A stretch of 64,000 bases of DNA from Megasphaera hominis (GTDB lineage Bacteria; Bacillota; Negativicutes; Veillonellales; Megasphaeraceae). The position numbers and the translations under genes were made by a program. The first letter of the stretch is position 1; each line of letters starts with the position of its first letter. The stretch spans positions 62,001-126,000 of the forward strand of contig NZ_JACOGK010000001.1 of assembly GCF_014269395.1 (NCBI RefSeq). Direction: 5' to 3'. Below are positions 43,219 to 53,557 of this stretch, in pieces. The notes beneath the pieces are model-generated. The model did no database searches, had not been told where the DNA came from, and worked only from the letters and a program-made list of their open reading frames with translations.

Positions 43219-45375
43219 TTAGCGCTTGTGGTCGTCGCGACGAGGACGGTTGCCGTGGCCGCCATGGTTGTTGCCGTGGTGGGCCGGTCCGTCGCCACCG
43301 CCGAGGAGTGCTTTGCGGGACAGGTTGATACGGCCTTTTTCATCGATTTCGATGCATTTGACCATAATTTCATCGCCTACATTGACGACGTCCTCTACCT
43401 TTTCGACGCGTTCCTTAGCGAGCTGGGAAATGTGTACGAGACCTTCCTTGCCCGGCAGGACTTCGACGAAGGCACCGAAGGCCATGAGGCGTGTAACCTT
43501 GCCGACGTAGGTTTCACCGACGACGACGTCCTTGGTCAGGTCTTCGATCCATTTTTTAGCTTTTTCGCCGCCTGCTGCTTCGACAGAGGCGATGTATACG
43601 AGGCCTGAATCATCGATATCGATTTTGGCACCCGTTTCTTCTGTAATCTGTTTGATCATCTTGCCGCCCGGCCCGATGACGTCGCGGATCTTATCCGGGT
43701 TGAGGTGGATAGTAATGATACGCGGTGCATACTGGGAAAGATTCTGGCGCGGTGCGTCGATAGCTTCGAGCATCTTGCCCATGATGAACATACGGCCTTC
43801 GTGGGCCTGTTTCAGTGCCTGTTCGAGGATTTCCCGGCTCAGGCCTTTGATCTTGATATCCATCTGGATGGCTGTGACGCCAGTCGTCGTACCGGCCACC
43901 TTGAAGTCCATATCGCCCAAAGCATCTTCCATGCCCTGAATATCCGTGAGGATCGTGAAATCGTCGCCTTTGGTGACGAGGCCCATGGCCACACCGGCAA
44001 CCGGTGCTTTAATAGGTACGCCCGCATCCATAAGGGCGAGCGTGCTGCCGCAGGTACTGCCCATAGAGCTGGAACCGTTCGATTCAAGGACTTCCGAAAC
44101 GACACGGATAGCGTACGGGAATTCTTCTTCGCTCGGCATAACCTGTGTAAGGGCCCGTTCAGCCAGTTTGCCATGGCCGATTTCACGACGGCCGGGACCG
44201 CGGGACGATTTCGTTTCGCCGACGCAGAAGCTCGGGAAGTTGTAGTGGTGCATGTAGCGCCGTTCTGTTTCCAGGCCTACGCCGTCAATGTGCTGGCATT
44301 CCGAAAGGGGTGCCAAGGTGCAGAAGCTGAGGACCTGTGTCTGGCCACGCGTGAAGAGGCCCGTGCCGTGCGTCCGTTTAAAGAGACCGACTTCGCAGCT
44401 GACCGGGCGGACTTCATCTACTTTACGGCCGTCAGGACGAATCTTATCGACGGCGATCATGTGGCGGACGATTTCCTTGATCATCTTCTGCGTAATTTCA
44501 GCGACATCGGCCTGGTTGTCCGGGTAAATGTCGGCAAAGTGTTCGTAAATATCGTTTTCGACAGTGTTCATCTTTTCTTCGCGCGATACCTTATCGGCGT
44601 CGAAGATCGCCGTCTTCATCTTGTCTTCGCCATACGCGTGTACGGCTTCGACGATGTCAGCAGGCGGTTCCTTTTCGACGAATTCCTGTTTCGGTACGCT
44701 AATCTGGGGCAAGAAGGATTCCTGCCATTCAACGACTTTCTTGATTTCGTCATGAGCGAACATGATGGCATCGAGGATGTCTGCTTCAGGAACCTGTTTG
44801 GCGCCGCCTTCTACCATGAGGATGGCGTCCTTTGTGCCGGCAACGCAAATGTCCATGTCGCTGGCTTCGGACTGTTCTACTGTCGGGTTGCAAATGAGCT
44901 TGCCGTCAACGCGGCCGACGCGGACACCGGCAATCGGGCCGGCGAAGGGAATGTGGGACATGCACAGGGAAACGGAAGCGCCGATCATGGCAGCGATTTC
45001 CGGGGCATTGTCGTGGTCTACGCAGAAATCATAAGCGACGACGTGTACGTCGTGGCGGTATGTTTTCGGGAAGAGCGGACGGATCGGGCGGTCGATGAGG
45101 CGGGCAAAAAGCGTAGCCGATTCAGGCGGTTTGCCTTCCCGTTTGATAAAGCCGCCGGGGATCTTCCCTACGGAGTACATTTTTTCTTCATAATCGACAG
45201 TCAAGGGGAAGAAATCTGCATCTTCCCGGGCTTCCTTAGAGCCCGTTGCCGTGACGAATACGGCTGTATCGCCGTAACGTACCAAGGCGGCACCACTAGC
45301 CTGTTTGGCGAGCTGTCCTACTTCGATGACGAGGGGACGGCCGGCAAAATCCATCTGGAATACTTGTTTTTCCAT
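43219..45375 (-). CDS. pnp: Polyribonucleotide nucleotidyltransferase (PNPase)
   Basis: A 718-residue protein from the ATG at 45375 (AAGGAGG upstream). Two RNase PH domains are present, with the catalytic region near [22 protein letters not shown] domain ([16 protein letters not shown]) and an S1 domain ([21 protein letters not shown]) follow, with a basic His/Gly-rich tail. It degrades RNA 3' to 5'. Linkage to rpsO is the classic arrangement. Confidence 0.97.
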   Translation of the reverse strand: MEKQVFQMDFAGRPLVIEVGQLAKQASGAALVRYGDTAVFVTATGSKEAREDADFFPLTVDYEEKMYSVGKIPGGFIKREGKPPESATLFARLIDRPIRPLFPKTYRHDVHVVAYDFCVDHDNAPEIAAMIGASVSLCMSHIPFAGPIAGVRVGRVDGKLICNPTVEQSEASDMDICVAGTKDAILMVEGGAKQVPEADILDAIMFAHDEIKKVVEWQESFLPQISVPKQEFVEKEPPADIVEAVHAYGEDKMKTAIFDADKVSREEKMNTVENDIYEHFADIYPDNQADVAEITQKMIKEIVRHMIAVDKIRPDGRKVDEVRPVSCEVGLFKRTHGTGLFTRGQTQVLSFCTLAPLSECQHIDGVGLETERRYMHHYNFPSFCVGETKSSRGPGRREIGHGKLAERALTQVMPSEEEFPYAIRVVSEVLESNGSSSMGSTCGSTLALMDAGVPIKAPVAGVAMGLVTKGDDFTILTDIQGMEDALGDMDFKVAGTTTGVTAIQMDIKIKGLSREILEQALKQAHEGRMFIMGKMLEAIDAPRQNLSQYAPRIITIHLNPDKIRDVIGPGGKMIKQITEETGAKIDIDDSGLVYIASVEAAGGEKAKKWIEDLTKDVVVGETYVGKVTRLMAFGAFVEVLPGKEGLVHISQLAKERVEKVEDVVNVGDEIMVKCIEIDEKGRINLSRKALLGGGDGPAHHGNNHGGHGNRPRRDDHKR

Positions 45376-45416
45376 ATTTTTAAATCCTCCTTGCAATGTT
45401 CTTGCAATCTATATGC

Positions 45417-45480
45417 AGGCTGTAGGTCATAGGTCAAAAGCCGCATCACCGGGCTCCTGGCCTATAACCTACCAACCTGA
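45417..45480 (-). repeat. Large hairpin in the pnp leader
   Basis: GTAGGTTATAGGCC-type arms (45422-45435 and 45459-45472) pair at 13 of 14 positions counting one G-U pair; outer CAGG/CCTG and inner AGCC/GGCT pairs extend it. It could be a PNPase autoregulation site or a dispersed palindromic repeat. Confidence 0.5.
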
Positions 45481-45499
45481 TGCACGTACAATTGTTCTG

Positions 45500-45532
45500 A
45501 AAAAAGAGGCTGATGTGCAACACATCAGCCTC
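45500..45532 (-). terminator. Terminator of rpsO
   Basis: A perfect 12-bp stem (45506-45517 and 45521-45532) with a three-base loop and six Ts on the minus strand. Confidence 0.92.
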
Positions 45533-45544
45533 ACACGTATGCGA

Positions 45545-45811
45545 TTATTTACGCAGGTTCAGTTTTTCGAGAATAGCGCGATAACGATCGAGGTCATGTT
45601 TCTGCAGGTAAGCGAGCAGGTTACGGCGCTGGCCAACCAGTTTCAGCAGGCCACGACGGGATGCATGATCCTTCTTGTGGCTACGGAGATGTTCCGTCAG
45701 GTAAAGGATGCGGCTCGTGAGGAGCGCGATCTGTACTTCCGGGGAACCCGTATCGTTTTCATTTGCACCAAATTTGCTTACGATTTCTTTCTTTTCTTCA
45801 ACACTTAACAT
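45545..45811 (-). CDS. rpsO: 30S ribosomal protein S15
   Basis: An 88-residue protein with the S15 signature ([40 protein letters not shown]). It binds 16S rRNA. GGAGGC precedes the ATG. Confidence 0.98.
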   Translation of the reverse strand: MLSVEEKKEIVSKFGANENDTGSPEVQIALLTSRILYLTEHLRSHKKDHASRRGLLKLVGQRRNLLAYLQKHDLDRYRAILEKLNLRK

Positions 45812-45934
45812 TGTAATGCCTCCATTTTTTTAAATACTATTCGCAAAGCGCTGCGTGATCGTCGGAGATTCGAGACACCCGGCGCCCGTACGACAACATT
45901 TATTATACTATAAGTACGCTCTTCTTGTAAAGGC

Positions 45935-46804
45935 TTAGAACTTCTTGCCTGTCAGGAGTTCGTAGGCTTCCTTGTACTTTTCGATGGTCTTGTCGATGAC
46001 TTCCTGCGGCAGGAGGTAGTCGCTGTCCGGGTTGGCTTTGAGCCAGTCGCGGACGAACTGCTTGTCATAGGACGGCTGGGACTTGCCGGCTTCGTAACCA
46101 GCCAGGGGCCAGAAACGGGAGCTGTCCGGTGTAAGCATTTCGTCGCCTAAGATGATGTTGCCCTGTTCATCCAGGCCAAATTCAAATTTCGTATCGGCAA
46201 TGATGATGCCGCGGGACAGTGCGTAGTCGGCGCATTTCTTGTAGAGGGCGATGGTGTAATCGCGGATCTTTTCAGCGTATTCTTTGCCCTTGCCCGGGAA
46301 GGTCTGATCGAGGAAAGCAGCGCCTTCTTCGAGGCTGACGTTCATGTCGTGTTCGCCCAATTCGGCTTTAGTGGACGGTGTGAAAATCGGTTCAGGCAGT
46401 TTTTCCGATTCTTTCAGGCCTGCCGGCAGCTGGATGCCGCATACAGTGCCGTTTTCCTGGTAGCTTTCCCAGCCGGAGCCGGTAATGTAGCCGCGGACAA
46501 TGCATTCCATAGGAATCATGGTCAGCTTCTGGCATTTCATGCTGTTGCCTTCAAACTGAGGCTGCTGGAAGTATTCAGGCATATCCTTAACATCTACGGA
46601 GAGCATGTGGTTCGGGATAATGTCTTTCGTAAAATCAAACCAGAATTTGGACATCTGCGTCAGGACGGCACCTTTCTGGGTGATCTTGTTTTTCAGGATG
46701 TGATCGAATGCAGAAATACGATCGGTTGCGACCATGATGATGCTGTCGCCAATATCGTAGACTTCGCGGACCTTACCGGATTTGAATGGTTTGTATTCTT
46801 TCAT
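45935..46804 (-). CDS. purC: SAICAR synthetase
   Basis: A 289-residue protein beginning MKEYKPFKSGKVREVYD, with MECIVRGYITGSGW and IADTKFEFGLD. It joins CAIR and aspartate in purine synthesis. The start at 46804 is set by GGAGG. It is separated from the purEFMNJD operon by pct and fumC. No terminator is obvious between it and the downstream rpsO promoter region. Confidence 0.96.
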   Translation of the reverse strand: MKEYKPFKSGKVREVYDIGDSIIMVATDRISAFDHILKNKITQKGAVLTQMSKFWFDFTKDIIPNHMLSVDVKDMPEYFQQPQFEGNSMKCQKLTMIPMECIVRGYITGSGWESYQENGTVCGIQLPAGLKESEKLPEPIFTPSTKAELGEHDMNVSLEEGAAFLDQTFPGKGKEYAEKIRDYTIALYKKCADYALSRGIIIADTKFEFGLDEQGNIILGDEMLTPDSSRFWPLAGYEAGKSQPSYDKQFVRDWLKANPDSDYLLPQEVIDKTIEKYKEAYELLTGKKF

Positions 46805-46917
46805 TATGTGCGCCTCCATCAGATGGGAAATGAAATTTTTTCAAAGCTCAGGTTTATCATAGCACAAACCCTGCTTATAGACTAGCAAAGATACGAGAAA
46901 AATGCGTTTTTTACTGC

Positions 46918-48303
46918 TTAGCGGACGCCGGCGAGCCGGGCCGGGTCCATGTGGGCGTCAAACTCTTCTGCCGTGACCCAGCCGCTGGCAATGGCTGCTT
47001 CGCGCAGGGTCTTCCCTTCCTTGGCAGCCGTCTTAGCAATGGTGCAGGCCTTGTCGTAGCCTACGACGGGCACCAGGCCCGTAACCAGGATGAGGGACTG
47101 GTGCAGGTTGTAGTCGATCCGTTCCACATTGGGACGAATACCCGTCACGCAGTGGACGCGGAAGGAATCCATCGCGTCTGTGAGGAGACGGATGGACTGG
47201 ATCAGATTATAGGCCATGACAGGCATAAAGACGTTCAGCTCGAAGTTGCCCTGGCTGGCAGCAATGCCCATAGTGGCATCGTTGCCCATGACCTGCACGG
47301 CAACCATCGTAACGGCTTCACACTGCGTCGGGTTGACCTTGCTCGGCATGATGGAGCTGCCCGGTTCGTTTTCCGGAATGAGGAGCTCGCCAATACCGCA
47401 GCGCGGGCCTGACGAAAGCCAGCGGATATCGTTAGCAATCTTCATGAGGTCACAAGCCAGGGCTTTGAGCATGCCGTGGACGACGACCAGCTCGTCCTTA
47501 CTCGTAAGGGACTGGAATTTATTAGGCGCCGTGTGGAAGGTCGTACCCGTGAGCTCGCTCACGATTTCGGCAAAACGTACGTCGTAGCCGGCCGGGCAAT
47601 TAATGCCTGTACCGACAGCGGTACCACCCATGGCGAGATCCCGCAGGTACTCGATGCCTTGGATGAGCATTTCCTTATCGCGCTGGAGCATACGGGCCCA
47701 GCCGCTAAATTCCTGGCCCAGCGTCAGGGGCGTAGCATCCTGCAGGTGCGTACGGCCGATCTTGACGATGTCCTTAAATGCCACTTCCTTATTGTGCAGG
47801 GCGCCGTAGAGGGCATCTATAGCCGGGAAGAGGCGCTGTTCGATGAGCAGTACACCTGCCATGTGCAGGCCCGTCGGAAACGTATCATTCGAGCTCTGGG
47901 AATGGTTGACGTGGTCGTTTGGATGGACCTTCGCTTCCTTCCCTGCTGCCGCCAGGATCTGGGCTGCCCGGTGGGCGACGACCTCGTTCATATTCATGTT
48001 AAACTGCGTGCCGCTGCCGGTCATCCAGACGGCGAGCGGGAAATTGCCATCAAGCTTGCCGGCGAGAACGTCGTCGCAGGCGGCGGCAATAGCGTCGGCC
48101 AGGTCAGGTGTCAGTTCGCCCAGCTCTTTATTAGTCAGCGCGGCAGCTTTTTTTAAATAGGCAAAGACCGTGACCATTTCCGGGGGAATCTTTTCCGTAC
48201 CGATGCGGAAATTTTCCAGGCTCCGTTCGGTCTGGGCACCCCACAGCTTATCTGCCGGTACTTTGATTTCGCCCATTGAATCTTTTTCTATACGATATTC
48301 CAT
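46918..48303 (-). CDS. fumC: Fumarate hydratase class II
   Basis: A 461-residue protein with the family signature GSSIMPSKVNPTQCE, MTGSGTQFNMNMNE and GRTHLQDATP. It hydrates fumarate to malate. It follows the CoA-transferase by 3 bp. In propionate-forming Negativicutes this enzyme works in the succinate branch; that link is inference. Confidence 0.93.
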   Translation of the reverse strand: MEYRIEKDSMGEIKVPADKLWGAQTERSLENFRIGTEKIPPEMVTVFAYLKKAAALTNKELGELTPDLADAIAAACDDVLAGKLDGNFPLAVWMTGSGTQFNMNMNEVVAHRAAQILAAAGKEAKVHPNDHVNHSQSSNDTFPTGLHMAGVLLIEQRLFPAIDALYGALHNKEVAFKDIVKIGRTHLQDATPLTLGQEFSGWARMLQRDKEMLIQGIEYLRDLAMGGTAVGTGINCPAGYDVRFAEIVSELTGTTFHTAPNKFQSLTSKDELVVVHGMLKALACDLMKIANDIRWLSSGPRCGIGELLIPENEPGSSIMPSKVNPTQCEAVTMVAVQVMGNDATMGIAASQGNFELNVFMPVMAYNLIQSIRLLTDAMDSFRVHCVTGIRPNVERIDYNLHQSLILVTGLVPVVGYDKACTIAKTAAKEGKTLREAAIASGWVTAEEFDAHMDPARLAGVR

Positions 48304-48306
48304 AAT

Positions 48307-49917
48307 TTACTCCATTCCTTTATCTGAATAGAAGAAGTTGTGCAGCTCCTCTGCTACGTTGTGGCAGCCAAGGCCCATCTTCGGTTCTTTAAAGAGGCGG
48401 CTGTCCATTTCTTTCAGATCCTTTGAAATTTTGGGCCGGAATTCCATCTGGCCTATAATGTCCCGTTCAATATCGATACCCGGTGCGTATTCCATGAGGG
48501 TCAGGCCATCTTTGGTATTGTTAAAGACAGCCCGTTCTGTAATAATCTGCACTTCCTGCGTGCGCGCGTAGGCAAAGGGACCGGAGAAGGTAATCTGTTC
48601 GACGTCCTTTTTGAATTTCTTGTACTTCCCTTCCTTGAGGATGACCAGCTTGCCATCGCGGAAGGTTTCCTGCAGTCCGCCGGCCGTAAAGGTGCCGATG
48701 ACGAGGACGCGCTTGGCATTTTGGGAAATATCGATGAAGCCGCCCGGGCCCGTAAACTTACCGTGGAAGCGGGAAACGTTGATGTTACAGTGCTGGTCTA
48801 CTTCAGCCAGGCCGAGGACGGCCATATCGAGGAGACCACCGTCGTACAAATCGAGAATAGCCGGCATACTGCTAATACATTCAGGATTGATGCTGGCGCC
48901 CATGTCGAGGCCCGTCAGAGGCACGCCGCCAATGACGCCCGATTCCGTCGATAAGACGACATCGCCAATGCCTTCTTCGGCAGCAACAGAGCCAACACCT
49001 TCAGGCATACCGATACCCAGGTTGACAAACATGCCCTCTTCCAGGCGCATGGCCGCCCGGCGGGCGCAGACCTTGCGGGCATCTAAGGGCAGCAGGTCCA
49101 GACCGACGAGGGGCTTGCGCGCTTCGCCGCACAGTTCCGGCCAGTAGCCATCGTGACCAAAGCTTTGGGGATGCTGCTCCGGGTCCGCTTTGACGACGTA
49201 ATCTACCAGCACATGATGGAGCTTGACATAGCGCGGGTCGAGACTGCCCTTGGGGACGATATCCTCTACTTGGACGACGACGGTACCGCCGCCGGAACGA
49301 CAGGCTGCAGCCAGTTCGAGCTGTTCACCCAGGAGGGCTTCCTTTTCAAAGGAAATATTGCCGTCTGCATCGGCATAGGTGCCGCGGATAAAGACCATGT
49401 TGAAATACGGAAAGGCCGGGTAAAAGAGATATTCCCTGCCTTCGAGTGACCGGACTTCACACAAATCGGCTTCCTGCCGGGCCCGTTCGTTTACTTTGCC
49501 GCAGCCCAGGCGGGGATCGACGAAGGTATGAAGGCCGACGCGGGTCCAAACGCCGGGGTCCTTGCGGGCCATTGCGCGGTACATGCTGGTGAGCGTGCCT
49601 AAGGGTACCATGTGGACACTGAGTTCGTTAGCGTCAGCTAAGGCCCGCAGAGACGGTTCCTGGGCCATATAGCTCGTAATAATGCTTTTTACGAGTCCCG
49701 GCAAGGCCAGGTGGTTGACACCCCGTTCGTGGTAATCACCGACGCCGGCAGCCTTGCAAAGAACGAGATTCCGCGGCTTTTGTTCCCGCTTATACCGTTC
49801 GCCTAAGGCAGCCAGTATGGCTTCGGGCGTGCCAAAGCCGGAAAAGCCGCTAATTCCCAGGCGCTGGCCGTCCAGTAAGAGGTCGGCAGCTTCGGCCGGC
49901 GTAATAAATTCCGTCAA
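48307..49917 (-). CDS. pct: Propionate/acetate CoA-transferase family protein
   Basis: A 536-residue fused alpha-beta class I CoA-transferase. The N-terminal half has GISGFSGFGTPEAIL; the C-terminal half has NLGIGMPEGVGSVA and catalytic Glu in STESGVIGGVP. It moves CoA between short-chain acids, as in acrylate-pathway and butyrate/propionate formers. The start is taken as TTG at 49917 because GGAGGTGAT lies seven bases before it; a TTG at 49932 would leave no ribosome site. Confidence 0.88.
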   Translation of the reverse strand: MTEFITPAEAADLLLDGQRLGISGFSGFGTPEAILAALGERYKREQKPRNLVLCKAAGVGDYHERGVNHLALPGLVKSIITSYMAQEPSLRALADANELSVHMVPLGTLTSMYRAMARKDPGVWTRVGLHTFVDPRLGCGKVNERARQEADLCEVRSLEGREYLFYPAFPYFNMVFIRGTYADADGNISFEKEALLGEQLELAAACRSGGGTVVVQVEDIVPKGSLDPRYVKLHHVLVDYVVKADPEQHPQSFGHDGYWPELCGEARKPLVGLDLLPLDARKVCARRAAMRLEEGMFVNLGIGMPEGVGSVAAEEGIGDVVLSTESGVIGGVPLTGLDMGASINPECISSMPAILDLYDGGLLDMAVLGLAEVDQHCNINVSRFHGKFTGPGGFIDISQNAKRVLVIGTFTAGGLQETFRDGKLVILKEGKYKKFKKDVEQITFSGPFAYARTQEVQIITERAVFNNTKDGLTLMEYAPGIDIERDIIGQMEFRPKISKDLKEMDSRLFKEPKMGLGCHNVAEELHNFFYSDKGME

Positions 49918-49939
49918 AGGGATCACCTCCAAGAGATGG

Positions 49940-49993
49940 TAAAAGAGAAAGGGCAGGCGCGAAATCAGATAGCCATTCCGGGTCTGCCCTTTG
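49940..49993 (-). terminator. Probable terminator after purD
   Basis: Arms AAAGGGCAG/CTGCCCTTT (49948-49956 and 49984-49992) with a long loop and a TCTCTTTT tract on the minus strand. Confidence 0.65.
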
Positions 49994-49996
49994 TTG

Positions 49997-51271
49997 TTAT
50001 TTTCCTAAATGACGCAAGCCCTTAGCGCCAATATCCTGACGGACCTGCTGGCCGTCAAAGGAAATGCGCCGTACGTTAGCATAGGCCTGGTCAATGGCTT
50101 CCTGCAGGGTGGCACCGAGGGCAGTGACGCCGAGGACACGGCCGCCGTTTGTGACATACTGGCCGTCTACGACCTTGGTACCCGAATGGAATACCTGTAC
50201 ATCCGGAGCGACGCTGTCGAGACCGCTGATGACATCGCCCTTGTGGCTCGATTCAGGATAGCCTTTGCTAGCCATGATGACACAGCACGCAGAGGCCTGT
50301 TTCCAGTGCACCATATCGGCTGTGAGTGTGCCCTTAGCACAGGCCAGCATGATCTGAGCCAGGTCGCCGTCGAGGAGGGGCAATACAGCCTGCGTTTCAG
50401 GGTCACCAAAGCGGCAGTTAAATTCGACCACCTTCGGGCCGTCAGCCGTAATCATGAGGCCTGCGTAGAGACAGCCCTGATAGGTAATGCCTTCGGCAGC
50501 CAAACCCTTTACGACCGGTACGAGAATCGTATCGTATACGGTCCGGGTCAGTTCCGGCGTCATGACCGGAGCTGGTGCGTAAGCGCCCATGCCGCCTGTA
50601 TTAGGGCCCTTATCGCCGTCGAAAATGCGTTTGTGGTCCTGGGCAGAAATCATGGGCACGATGGTCTTGCCGTCGACGAAGGCCAAGAGGCTCGCTTCTT
50701 CACCGACCATGCATTCTTCAATGACAATGCGGCCGCCGGATTCGCCAAAAATGCGGTCTTCCATGATGGCATCGACAGCAGCCAAGGCTTCATCTACAGT
50801 CTGGGCAACGACGACGCCTTTACCGGCAGCCAAGCCGTCGGCTTTGACGACAATAGGCGCACCCTGGGCTGTAATGTAGTCCTTGGCAGCAGCGCCATCC
50901 GTAAAGGACGCATACGCCGCTGTGGGTACGTTATATTTTTTCATGAGGTTCTTGGCAAAGACCTTGGAGCCTTCCATCTGGGCTGCAGCCTTATTAGGGC
51001 CGAAGACGGCAATGCCTTTGGCCTGGCATACGTCGGCCAGACCTTCCGTCAAGGGCACTTCCGGGCCGACGACGACGAGGTCTACGCCTTCCTTTTCGCA
51101 GAAGGCAGCAATGCCGCTCAGGTCTTCTACCCCGACGGGGACGCACTGGGCCACAGCGGCCATAGCATCACTGCCGGGCAGGGCGTAGAGCTTTTCTACA
51201 GACGGGCTCTTGGCGAGCGTTACGGCCAGGGCATGTTCCCGGCCGCCGCCACCGATGACAGCTACTTTCAT
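49997..51271 (-). CDS. purD: Phosphoribosylamine-glycine ligase
   Basis: A 424-residue ATP-grasp enzyme (VIGGGGREHALA at the start, PNTGGMGAYAP, VVEFNCRFGDPETQ). It makes GAR. The start overlaps the stop of purJ (TAATG). Last gene of the purEFMNJD operon. Confidence 0.96.
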   Translation of the reverse strand: MKVAVIGGGGREHALAVTLAKSPSVEKLYALPGSDAMAAVAQCVPVGVEDLSGIAAFCEKEGVDLVVVGPEVPLTEGLADVCQAKGIAVFGPNKAAAQMEGSKVFAKNLMKKYNVPTAAYASFTDGAAAKDYITAQGAPIVVKADGLAAGKGVVVAQTVDEALAAVDAIMEDRIFGESGGRIVIEECMVGEEASLLAFVDGKTIVPMISAQDHKRIFDGDKGPNTGGMGAYAPAPVMTPELTRTVYDTILVPVVKGLAAEGITYQGCLYAGLMITADGPKVVEFNCRFGDPETQAVLPLLDGDLAQIMLACAKGTLTADMVHWKQASACCVIMASKGYPESSHKGDVISGLDSVAPDVQVFHSGTKVVDGQYVTNGGRVLGVTALGATLQEAIDQAYANVRRISFDGQQVRQDIGAKGLRHLGK

Positions 51272-51876
51272 TATTTTGCGTCCCCCTTTTCGACCTGTTC
51301 GGTCAGGTAGGCAGCAATAGCCGTGTCGTACTGGGCTGTATGCTGGAAGGCTTCACGGGCCAGTTCCAGGCGATAGGCATCAGTGAATTCGCCATTTTTC
51401 TTGAGGATGTCGACGATTTCGCCGTATTTCTTAGGGTTCGTAACGATGGCTACGTATTTATTGTTCTTAGCCGATGCGCGGACCATGCAGGGGCCGCCAA
51501 TGTCGATGTTTTCGATGGCTTCCGGCAACGTAACGTCCGGCTTGGCAATGGTCTGCTGGAAGGGATAGAGATTGACGACGACTAAGTCGATTGGTGTAAT
51601 GTCGTGGTCCTTCATGTCCTGTACGTGGCTCGGGTTGTCGCGGACAGCAAGGATGGCACCGTGGATTTTCGGATGGAGCGTCTTGACGCGGCCGTCCATC
51701 ATTTCCGGAAAGCCTGTTACGTCCTGTACCGCCATGACGGGGACACCTGCATCGCGGAGGGCCCGCATGGTGCCGCCTGTGGAGATGATTTCAATGCCGA
51801 GCTCAGCCAAAGCCTTGCCGAGTTCGACGATGCCTGTTTTATCAGAAACACTGAGCAGTGCGCGTTTTACCTTCAT
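51271..51876 (-). CDS. purJ: IMP cyclohydrolase, stand-alone PurH N-terminal domain (PurJ type)
   Basis: A 201-residue protein containing only the MGS-like cyclohydrolase half of Pur[54 protein letters not shown]. Normal PurH has about 510 residues with an AICAR transformylase domain. Here the frame ends cleanly and is coupled to purD by TAATG, so this is a natural short gene and not a frameshift. The transformylase must be encoded elsewhere. Confidence 0.93.
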   Translation of the reverse strand: MKVKRALLSVSDKTGIVELGKALAELGIEIISTGGTMRALRDAGVPVMAVQDVTGFPEMMDGRVKTLHPKIHGAILAVRDNPSHVQDMKDHDITPIDLVVVNLYPFQQTIAKPDVTLPEAIENIDIGGPCMVRASAKNNKYVAIVTNPKKYGEIVDILKKNGEFTDAYRLELAREAFQHTAQYDTAIAAYLTEQVEKGDAK

Positions 51877-51888
51877 GAGAATTCCTCC

Positions 51889-52503
51889 TTAGTCTTCAGT
51901 ACCCTTTACCAGGTTGCCTTCAATAGTCAGCTTATCTTCGCAAAAGAGCTCTACAGCACGGACATATGTCGGGTGCTCTTTAGTCAGGATGCGGGCAGCC
52001 AGCGTGTCTTCCGTATCCGATTCGTAGACCGGCACGGCTGACTGCAGGATAATCGGGCCGGCATCCATATCGGCTACGACGAAATGCACCGTGCAGCCGG
52101 CAATCTTAACTCCCGCTTCTACTGCCTGTCTCTGGGCGTGGAGGCCGCGGAAGCTGGGCAGGAGAGCCGGGTGAATGTTGATGATTTTATGTTCGTAATG
52201 GGAAATAAACTTGCCGCTCAAAAGACGCATGAAGCCGGCCAGGCACAGGAGGTCTGCTTCATAAGGCGCAATGGCGTCGAGAATGAACTGTTCAAAGGCA
52301 TCCTTGCTGTCGAATTGCTTGCGGTCAACGACGATGACGGGAATATCCCAGCTTTTGGCCAGATCGATACAGCCGGCACCGGGAATGTCACAGACGAGGG
52401 CCATGATTTCCCCGTTGATCATGCCTTCTACAACGGCGTCATGAATGGCTTCGGCGTTAGAGCCGCGGCCGGAAGCAAAAAGGACGATTTTTTTCTTAGT
52501 CAT
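51889..52503 (-). CDS. purN: Phosphoribosylglycinamide formyltransferase
   Basis: A 204-residue protein with FASGRGSNAEAI at the start and the catalytic region NIHPALLPSFRG. It formylates GAR with 10-formyl-THF. The start overlaps purM by 8 bp. Confidence 0.96.
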   Translation of the reverse strand: MTKKKIVLFASGRGSNAEAIHDAVVEGMINGEIMALVCDIPGAGCIDLAKSWDIPVIVVDRKQFDSKDAFEQFILDAIAPYEADLLCLAGFMRLLSGKFISHYEHKIINIHPALLPSFRGLHAQRQAVEAGVKIAGCTVHFVVADMDAGPIILQSAVPVYESDTEDTLAARILTKEHPTYVRAVELFCEDKLTIEGNLVKGTED

Positions 52504-53557
52504 CGAAGGCGCCCCCTTTGAGCGTCACGCGGACGTCACTCTGGACGGTCTTGCCGATGATATAAGCTTTTTCGCCGCGTTCGGACAAGTTGGCCATGAT
52601 GGCATCTACGTCGTCAGCTTTGACGATGAGGATCATGCCGATACCCATGTTAAACGTACGGTACATTTCTTCTTTGGCTACGTCGCCCCATTTCTGGAGG
52701 AGACCAAAGATAGGCAGCTGCGGCCACGTAGTGACGTCGATTTCTACGCCGATACCCTTAGGCAGGACGCGGGGAATATTTTCATAAAAGCCGCCGCCTG
52801 TAATGTGGACCATGCCTTTAATGTCGAAGTTGCGGATGAGGGGCAGGCAGGGACGGGGATAGAGGCGCGTCGGCGTGAGCAGGCATTCGCCAATGGTCAT
52901 GCCCAGTTCGTCCACGTACTGATCGAGCTGCATCTTCTGCCGTTCGAAGACGATCTTGCGGACCAGGGAGAAGCCGTTGGAATGAACGCCTGTAGACGGC
53001 AGGCCGATGAGGACGTCGCCGGCACCGATGGTTTCACCGGTAATGACCTTGTCGCGGTCGACGATGCCGACGCCAAAGCCAGCCAGGTCGTAGTCGTCTT
53101 TGGCATAGAAGCCGGCCATTTCAGCCGTTTCGCCGCCTAAGAGGGCACAGCCCGATTCTTCACAGGCATGGGCTACGCCTTTGACGATGGTCGCTACCTG
53201 GACGGGATCGAGTTTGCCTACGGCAATGTAATCGAGGAAAAAGAGCGGTTCTGCGCCCTGGACGAGGACGTCGTTAATGGACATGGCAACGCAGTCCTGG
53301 CCGACCGTGTCGTGCTTGTTCATCATGATAGCCAGGCGCAGCTTCGTGCCAACGCCGTCAGTACCGCTGACGAGGATCGGTTTTTTGATGTTGCTGTTCA
53401 TGAGCGAAAAGAGGCCGCCAAAGCCGCCGAGGTCGCCAAGTACTTCCGGGCGATACGTGGCTTTTACGGAGTCTTTCATGAGTTCTACGGCTTTATTGCC
53501 GGCATCAATATCTACACCAGCGTCGGCGTAAGTGAGTCCTTTTTTATTCGAGAGCAT
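52496..53557 (-). CDS. purM: Phosphoribosylformylglycinamidine cyclo-ligase
   Basis: A 353-residue AIR synthetase (TYADAGVDIDAGN, SGTDGVGTKLRLA, GGETAEMAGFY, HITGGGFYENIPR). It closes the imidazole ring. Overlaps purF by 14 bp. Confidence 0.97.
   Translation of the reverse strand: MLSNKKGLTYADAGVDIDAGNKAVELMKDSVKATYRPEVLGDLGGFGGLFSLMNSNIKKPILVSGTDGVGTKLRLAIMMNKHDTVGQDCVAMSINDVLVQGAEPLFFLDYIAVGKLDPVQVATIVKGVAHACEESGCALLGGETAEMAGFYAKDDYDLAGFGVGIVDRDKVITGETIGAGDVLIGLPSTGVHSNGFSLVRKIVFERQKMQLDQYVDELGMTIGECLLTPTRLYPRPCLPLIRNFDIKGMVHITGGGFYENIPRVLPKGIGVEIDVTTWPQLPIFGLLQKWGDVAKEEMYRTFNMGIGMILIVKADDVDAIMANLSERGEKAYIIGKTVQSDVRVTLKGGAFDD

Noticed and set aside
43705..45432. A 575-codon open frame on the plus strand
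   Set aside because: It lies entirely antisense to pnp, lacks a recognisable domain and ribosome site, and is an effect of the high-GC codon pattern.
51271..51876. Frameshifted purH
   Set aside because: No transformylase-like sequence follows in any frame; purD begins immediately with an overlapping start codon.
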